The notes beneath the pieces were generated by a model, which saw nothing but the letters and a program-made list of their open reading frames with translations, did not search any database and was not told where the DNA came from. A stretch of DNA of 64,000 nt, taken from the NCBI GenBank assembly GCA_021521415.1, contig JAIQDT010003762.1, positions 220,181 to 284,180 on the forward strand, given 5' to 3'. This stretch comes from Bidens hawaiensis. Its lineage: Eukaryota > Streptophyta > Magnoliopsida > Asterales > Asteraceae. Of this stretch, positions 57,001 through 64,000 are shown piece by piece (the first letter of the stretch is position 1; each line of letters starts with the position of its first letter). The translations under genes and the position numbers were made by a program.

Positions 57001-60000
57001 CATTCATTTAACGGGCTCAAAACTTTATTCTCATTAAAATATTAAAAATTACCTTTAGACGGGCCGTCACATACTTTAGGTGGTCCGTCAAACGTTTGTT
57101 AATTAGAATTACGTAACATCTCATTAAATTAAAAAATTAAACCCGAATACATATTTATTTGGGCTCCATGAAAACTGAAGACATGATTATGAAAATTAAA
57201 TGGTGAAATATTATGGACTGAAGTTAATTAAATAGAAGCCTGTTGAATAAAAGTGAAGCTGCCATGAATATGTTCGTTTTGGTGACACCATCCACTTTCT
57301 CTTTAAATTATATTTCCAAAGTTTTTCTTTTTTTCATTCTACAAAAACCTATAAAACAAAATAAAACAATTTAATCTTATTTGTTTAATAATAATAATAT
57401 CCATGCAAATAATAATAATTAGTATGCAATTAACGTATATTAAAACAAGTTCAAATACGAGCACATAAATTAAGTCGTTCAATATTTATTATTGTTTAGT
57501 CGAATTACTTGTTTTCATTTGAAACATTTAAGACCAAGATATAAACCTCTTAGGAATAACATTTAATAAAAACTAAGCCTATTAATTTGAAATGATGGTA
57601 TTGTGAATATTTGAGGGTTGATAGACAACTGAAGTTGTCATGTTAAAAGTGATTTGCCATCCTTAAGAATCAGGCTAGAATGGATAGTTGGATTGGAAAC
57701 CGGCTTATTATATAATTGGTTCGTTCGGGAATTTCAACCGTTTTCATTTGAATCGTCAGTTGGATCGGATGTCAATTATATTAATTTTCGGATCTTAATT
57801 ACTTATTTATGTACATTTCGTACCAAGCTAAGAAATTTAAGCATTAGCCGGTTCTTTTTGGTATGGAAAATAATAGAAGTAAGACGGGTTTCACTTTCTT
57901 ACCAACCAAAAGTTGGCACGTAACACGTACAATAGGGTAATTTTTAGCCTACAAATGCAGGTTTTAGCCTATAAAACAAACAACAAAGTAGAGAGAAGAC
58001 AGCTAAGCCGTCCTGAACCTTTTAGCGTACAAGATAGACTGCTATAGAAATGCATATGTAGGATAAGCTTAGCCTAAATGTGCATGTGTTAAATCTTGTC
58101 TAGTCAGAGGGTGAGTCACTAACTTTTTTTAATCAATTTTTAGTGCCAAAAAGCGTCAATTAAGGCTTAACCTTATTGGCATATGTGACGACTTCAAATT
58201 GGTTAAATTTGAAAATGTTAAGAAGAAAAGTTAATGTCGATTTTTAATAGAAAAAAAGGGTTAAAATGTATATTTTGATAATTTTCCTTTAGAATTTTTG
58301 TTTAATCACACGTTAATGTGATATGCTAATAGGCCCATACCTATTGTCCTTGCATGTTAACATCCATTACAAGCCATTATGTGCACTAGGGATGCATAGC
58401 CAACGTCTCACAATTACGTATATGCAACATTAAGTGTATTTAAACTATTATAAGACCTGACCAATCCTGCACTGCCATATCATTTTACTCTGAATTACGC
58501 TTGACTACCCTAATAGGTGGTGACACAACCCTAAATACTAAGAATTTTATTTTTTATTTAAAATAACTAAACAAAATTAAACATAAACAAATAAAAACTT
58601 TGATAATAAATAAAATAAAGATTACAAATTACAAACTAAAAAGAAAAATAATTAATAAAACGTAAATACAAAATTAAAAATAATATTCGTCGTTGAGTAC
58701 TTGAGTTACACCAGATCTAGAATTTCAAGATAGTTTGTGAGACCTGTACGGAGATGACAATAACATAAATAACTATAACAATAATAACATGCTGCCACGG
58801 GTTTAGATGATCATGGTTTTTTAATCCAAAAGTGTCAAATGTGATGCTAATAAAATAATTTTCTAAAAAGCAAATTTTATATTACAATAAAAGAACATGT
58901 GTAAATGGCATGAACCGTAAATAAAAAATAAATAAATAGTGGATATAAGGTAAAATGATTTTCACAAAAAGAGGTAAGTATTCTCGATAGTTTCACTATC
59001 CCCATCTTTATAATTACACTAAAAAATATTATATATTTTTTTTCATTTTCAGTTAAATAAAACATTTTTTTATACTTTTATCATTACATTTTTTTTCTCC
59101 TCAACTCAAATCAATTTTCAAAAAACATTAAAAAATTATAAATTATTAACAGTGTTTCTCTAAATTTACTCGTGAATATAAATTTTTCTCTCTCATCAGC
59201 TGACTACTAATTAAAACTATATACAATATAGATAACATATTCACATAAAATACGAAATGTGAATGCTCTAAAAAAATGAACAAATGGACAGGACAAACTT
59301 TTTCTTCAACATTAATTGAAACAAAAAAAGAAAAAAAATATTAAATGACATGATCAAATGGTCACCACAAAAGTTACCCGCGAGGTTAAAGACGAGGGGT
59401 GACGGGGGTGTTCACCGTAGGCCTGAGCTACCAGAGATGGGTGCCTGAGTGGGCGGTGCACTGCATAAGACCAGCCTCTCGGGCTCACAATTGTTAAAGA
59501 AAGTTATACGTGTGTCTATAGAACCAAAGGTTTTAGGCTTAATTTCTAGGAGTGACTTTTTTTTAAAATAGAATTTATATGAATTCCTGAGGTTGTATTA
59601 GGGCCCATTTTTTTTTATGACGACCTTACGAATGGGTGTTGGTGTTGTTGTTGTTGTTGTTGTTGACTAACTTATCATTGCGTGCTTTCCAAATGCATCA
59701 TAAAATCTCCATAAAAATGTGTGCATTAGTTTCTTGATCGGTTTTGACGAGGTTAGTGCTTTGGGAATTTAACAATCACTAGACTGAACCCCCCCATCCC
59801 CAAATCAACAATATTCATGAATACGCCATCTGTATAGGTTAATGTCATTAAAAGATATTTTTCATCACATCAATATCAACTTTTTTTTTTTACCATAACA
59901 CATATGTAATGGATAATATATATTTATGTCCATTCAATAATTACAATTTCAAAACACATGTAGACTTTATTGTAAAAACGCATATGCCCTTATAACTCCC

Positions 60001-61029
60001 CATAATGCCCAAGGAGGATGGTGTAGCGACTTTATCCGTCTCTATAATGTATTAATGTCCATATAATATCTCCTTACGCATCGCCTTAAAGATCGAAAAT
60101 AAAAGAGTTGTTACTTGCTAGCAATCTTTGCTTCTTTTGTGTCCAAAAAATATCTTTATCATAAGAATTGCACCGACTTTTTTTTATTTCTTTTGGACTT
60201 CCTTCGATGGCAGCTTCACTTTTAATTCAATAGGCTTCTATCTAATTTTATACAAAAACCTTTACAAAGATTAAAAGTTTTAACCTAATATGTTTTATAA
60301 TAATATCGATGCATTTAACTATAAATGATATGCATTTAAAAAGTGGATAAAAATGACTAAATAAAACCTTTCAATGGCTATATTATGAAGTCAAATTACT
60401 CATTTTAATTCGTTTTTACTTGAAACCTTTAAGATCTAAACATAAATTTATTAGAACTTAAGAGTAATATTTAATAAAAACGAAGCTTATTAATTTGAAA
60501 TTTTGGTGTGGCAAATGTTGGAGGGTTGATAGATGAATCAAGTTGTCAAGTTAAATGTTACCTATCATTCATTCTCTTAAGTACCGGACTAGAATGGTTG
60601 GTTGGACTGGAAATCGGCTTATAAAACTGGTTCACGGGGTTATTTGAATCGTTTTCATATGAATCGTTAGTTGGATCGTATGCCAATTCCTATTTAATTT
60701 TCAGATGTTATTTACTTATTTCCTTACATTTCGAATTTCAGCTTCATTCATTATGCTATTTTAACAACTAACTAAATTAAAATACATTCCTCGGTTAGAA
60801 AGTCCTTATAAGAAAAAAAAAGAAGCAGCAAAATTACATACTACCAAATGGGTTTTTTAACCACACTACCTATTCATTCTAGTTTTTATTAACGCCATAA
60901 ACACACAACCTAATATAAGCGGTTTATATTTGACAAAGCTAACACTTTTTTTAAGTGAGATAATGTGTATAAATATATTTAAATAAAATAATTTTCTTGC
61001 TTTATTTGATGCACATTGTTTAATTAAAT
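54055..61029. other. Spacer of cassette 3
   Basis: Same structure as the cassette 2 spacer: truncated MITE at 54250-54460, 5.9 kb block absent (scar at 55633-55635), direct repeat pair retained. The (GTT)n tract near 59640 is longer than in cassettes 1 and 2. No gene called. Confidence 0.6.
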
Positions 61030-61034
61030 ATTCA

Positions 61035-61862
61035 TACAAACCTATTCGTGTATAGGTTAAGTATCATTCACAATCAATCAGTCAGTCAGGGTTATCAACA
61101 CCGACGGTACAGGTGAATACGTTCAAACATTTTATAACGTGAATACGTTAACCTTTTCAATCAGTCAAAACATGTTTATACTCAATAAGACGAACGGGTG
61201 TTTGTCTTAACGAGTCAATCAATGTCTACATGAGATAATGAAATCTCTAAAACGTTATAATACAAAGTAGAGAATAAAATCAACTCAAACCGAATACGCA
61301 TGTGTCTGGATCCAAACATAACTGTTAAAGCTCAATCAATCAATCAAAGGCAATGAAGCCGCGAGCTTAAACGGTCATGACCAGTTCTCAGTTCAGGGCC
61401 GTTGGCTCGGGGAATACCGTTGTGTGTGTAGGGCAGTGGTACATGTACCGGAAGTAGAAATACTTCCGCTGAGATTGTCAAGAAAACTACATTTGTATTG
61501 TAATCGTCATTCAAAATGTTTTATTGAGTCATACGTGTTCACCAGCATATAGCTGACGTATTTTTTTTCCAACCCATTGCAGGTAATTAAGTTTAAGTAG
61601 CATTAGCAAGGATTTGAGTCTATATGAAGATAGAAGCGCGTACAAGATGGCTCCGTTTTTTATATATAATCCTTGTAATATGAAAACATATCTTTTGTAA
61701 ACCAATACTCGGGTATTTAATTCCCGAGTAAATTTTCAATGTAAATTAATATTATATTCAACCTAAAGTCTTCCGATAAAGTTAACGCATAAACTCTGAT
61801 ATATTTACAAAACAGGTACCAACTTGTGGTCACACGCCTAGGCCCTAAGTCGGGGTGTGACA
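61035..61862 (+). repeat. 3' LTR remnant, cassette 4
   Basis: Equivalent to 47957-48788, 4 bp shorter near its start. Followed by the hAT-like right half to about 62488. Confidence 0.88.
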
Positions 61863-62917
61863 CTTTATGAATGAACCCATACACAAAGTGGATCAATGCT
61901 TTGGTGGTAAACATGCCGTTATTCTATTGTAAGGATCTAGGTTCGATTCCTTGTTACAGCGATGTGTAAGGAATCAAATTGCTAAATTAGTACACTTATA
62001 ACTAAACTAACATTAAATTTGAATATTAACAAAATAAGTTTGTGTAAGGAGATACCGAAAGTAACCAAATTGCTATATTAGTACACTTATAATATAGTTA
62101 AAAACATTTTAACTTGAAAAAGTTATGATTACTTTAGTTGTAACACAGGACACCGCCTTCCTATCCTAAGTGATGTATATGTTTTTTGCATTTGTTATTG
62201 AAAGGAAGTTCTTTCAATATTTTTCGGTCGAAGATGTAATGCTAGTAGGTGTATTTAAAAGATGAAAATTTGTAGAGAACAAGTATAAAGTATTTTTTTT
62301 ATTCGAAAAGACTATCGAATTTAAAATATGTTTTTAAGTTTCTAAGGATGATGTTTGTTTTTGTTATTGCATCATATTTTTATAATGTGATAAACGTTAA
62401 CCGATCCCAACTGTCAAACCGATCCAAAGGAACTGTTGAACCGCTCGAACAGTGAACCCACCGGAAAAAATTTCTGGATCCGCCACTGTACGAAGACTAA
62501 TTTTATTATAAATGACATGTAGAATAAACCGAGATATAAATAACAAAGTAAAAACAATAAACCAAAACATACTTTTAATTTTAGTTTGGGTTTTGCAATT
62601 CAAAGGAGGGTAGCAGCGCAGCTTGCTGCCCGTTTGGCTTCTGTTTCGATGTAACTACTATTTTACTTATTTATTTATAAAAATATATTTTAGTTATAAC
62701 TTATGTATCAGCTTTCAAACTTTTGATTCAAGGAAACAAAAACAAACCAATTCATTATCATCATCCACTTGTGATTCTTCCCCTTTATATAAGCATCATC
62801 AGTCATCAAAAAACATATAATAAGCACATTTTACACATTGCACCACCTTGCAACACACAGTATACTCTAGATCCTGATCTTAGTTTCTTCATTTTTCGAA
62901 AACTATTTCGACCAACG

Positions 62918-64000
62918 ATGAACGACGGTACAGATTCACAACTTTCGGCCATGGAAAAAGGCAACATTACATTGAGTATGTCAACAAATCATAAAGTCCA
63001 TTTAGCTCAAAAGGTATATTGATAATTAGTATGAATGCAACTTATGTCAAATTTATTTAAATGTGATTATACACAATTAAGACAATGATACAAATTATAA
63101 CGTATTGGTTAATAATATTACATACTGACAATGTGGACAATTACGCTTCTTATTTTCACTTTTAAAACAATGAGATTGCCTTTTGCCACAAAAATGAAAG
63201 TTAAGAGTGTCATGTCACATTGTCGATATAAGTTATTATGAGTCAGCAAACAATATGCCATAGGGTCAGAGTTTGTATTATTAAAATCCAATTTTTATAT
63301 TTAACATTGTGGGTTTCATTGTGGTATACAGTTATTAGCAGAACTCATTGGCACATATTGTATTATCTTTGCGGGTTGTGGATCGGTGGTAGTTAACGTC
63401 CTCTATGGCCGCACTGTAACTTTTCCGGGAGTCTGTGTTACCTGGGCCTTAATAGTTATGGCTATGATATACACTCTAGGCCATGTCTCCGGGGCGCACT
63501 TTAACCCTGCTGTTACCATTACCTTGGCTCTTTTGGGATTGTGTCCATTTAAAGAGGTACATAAATGATGTTAAAAGTTTTGGACTAATCTTTTATATAG
63601 TTGATGAAGTTTTATATATTGTGTTGAATAAGTATACTTAAACATGTTAACTTAAAAGCGGTTCAAAATCTGAATCTCGTCTTTATATGCAACGCAGGTG
63701 CCTTTTTATATAGTGTCACAAATGTTGGGATCAATCCTTGGAAGCATAACATTAACGTTAGTTGTGAATGTGACTTCGGATGCGTTCTTTGGAACCATAC
63801 CGTCGGGTTCATTTGGACAAGCATTTGTTGTTGAGGCTGTCATTACTTTTATCCTAATGTTTGTTATCTCGGGGGCTTCCATTGATGATCGAGCGGTATG
63901 TACTGTATGTTGTTAATTTAAGTCAGAGATATTATTATTATTATTTGTTACAAATTTATTGTTTAATATTGCAGACAAGAAACCATGCAGGGATTATAGT
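62918..64000 (+). CDS. NIP subgroup I aquaporin, copy 4, partial (window edge)
   Basis: Exons 62918-63013, 63332-63556 and 63698-63895, and the first 26 bases of exon 4 from 63975. Coding sequence visible matches copies 2 and 3, including the exon 3 T that is missing in copy 1, so it is open as far as it can be read. A 4-bp deletion lies just before the ATG. The second NPA box is outside the window. Confidence 0.88.

Larger units (their letters stand above)
47957..61034 (+). repeat. 13.07 kb tandem unit, second member
   Basis: Period 13,078 bp measured at the junction. Contents: LTR remnant to 48788, hAT-like right half, NIP copy 3, UGT copy 3, spacer. Ends at ATTCA 61030-61034 with the same junction. 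Confidence 0.92.
61035..64000 (+). repeat. 13.07 kb tandem unit, third member, cut by window edge
   Basis: Begins with the same LTR-internal junction. Small differences: 4 bp lost from an AATC run near 61076, and 4 bp lost in the NIP 5' UTR near 62910. The array continues beyond the window for at least the rest of this unit. Confidence 0.9.

Overview
This is plant nuclear DNA: AT-rich, with GT-AG introns, TATA-box promoters and densely nested LTR and DNA transposons. The encoded families are plant ones: UGT72-type UDP-glycosyltransferases, a NOD26-like (NIP) aquaporin and a DEG7-type protease. A eudicot is certain enough. An Asteraceae source is my impression from the UGT and gag protein style and is not proven by the window.

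Layout. (1) 1-1573: 5' end of a minus-strand DEG7-like gene (exons 1 and 2) that runs off the left edge. (2) 2346-7807: a hAT-like DNA transposon with TIRs and a target duplication. It is split by an internally deleted Ty3/Gypsy LTR element at 2454-7181, whose 5' LTR, tRNA-iMet primer site, gag remnants, truncated 3' LTR and CTTTA target duplication are all visible. (3) 8241-12443: the first NIP + UGT pair, arranged tail to tail. (4) 12444-25721: non-coding spacer; in this copy only it holds a 5.9 kb block of nested elements (14417-20339). (5) 25722-33008: single-copy segment with a second, diverged UGT72 gene on the plus strand (28020-29480). (6) 33009-64000: the same cassette again, three more times, the last cut by the right edge.

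The dominant event is segmental amplification in two steps. A 28,534 bp segment (4475-33008) was duplicated in tandem, the second copy starting at 33009. Inside that copy a 13.07 kb unit (truncated 3' LTR, NIP, UGT, spacer) was then duplicated at least twice more. The repeated junctions at 47952 and 61030 are identical and share the 5-bp microhomology ATTCA. The window therefore holds four NIP genes (first frameshifted, two intact, one cut by the edge), three near-identical 475-aa UGTs, and one related 486-aa UGT.

Function. The NIPs have both NPA boxes and a W-V-A-R selectivity filter (subgroup I, water/glycerol/metalloid class). The UGTs are intronless UGT72-like small-molecule glycosyltransferases, and all four carry Leu instead of the near-invariant Trp at position 22 of the PSPG box. 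Co-amplifying a membrane channel with a modified glycosyltransferase is the most interesting biology here. That the two proteins act in one pathway is only inference, since dosage of either gene alone could explain the amplification.
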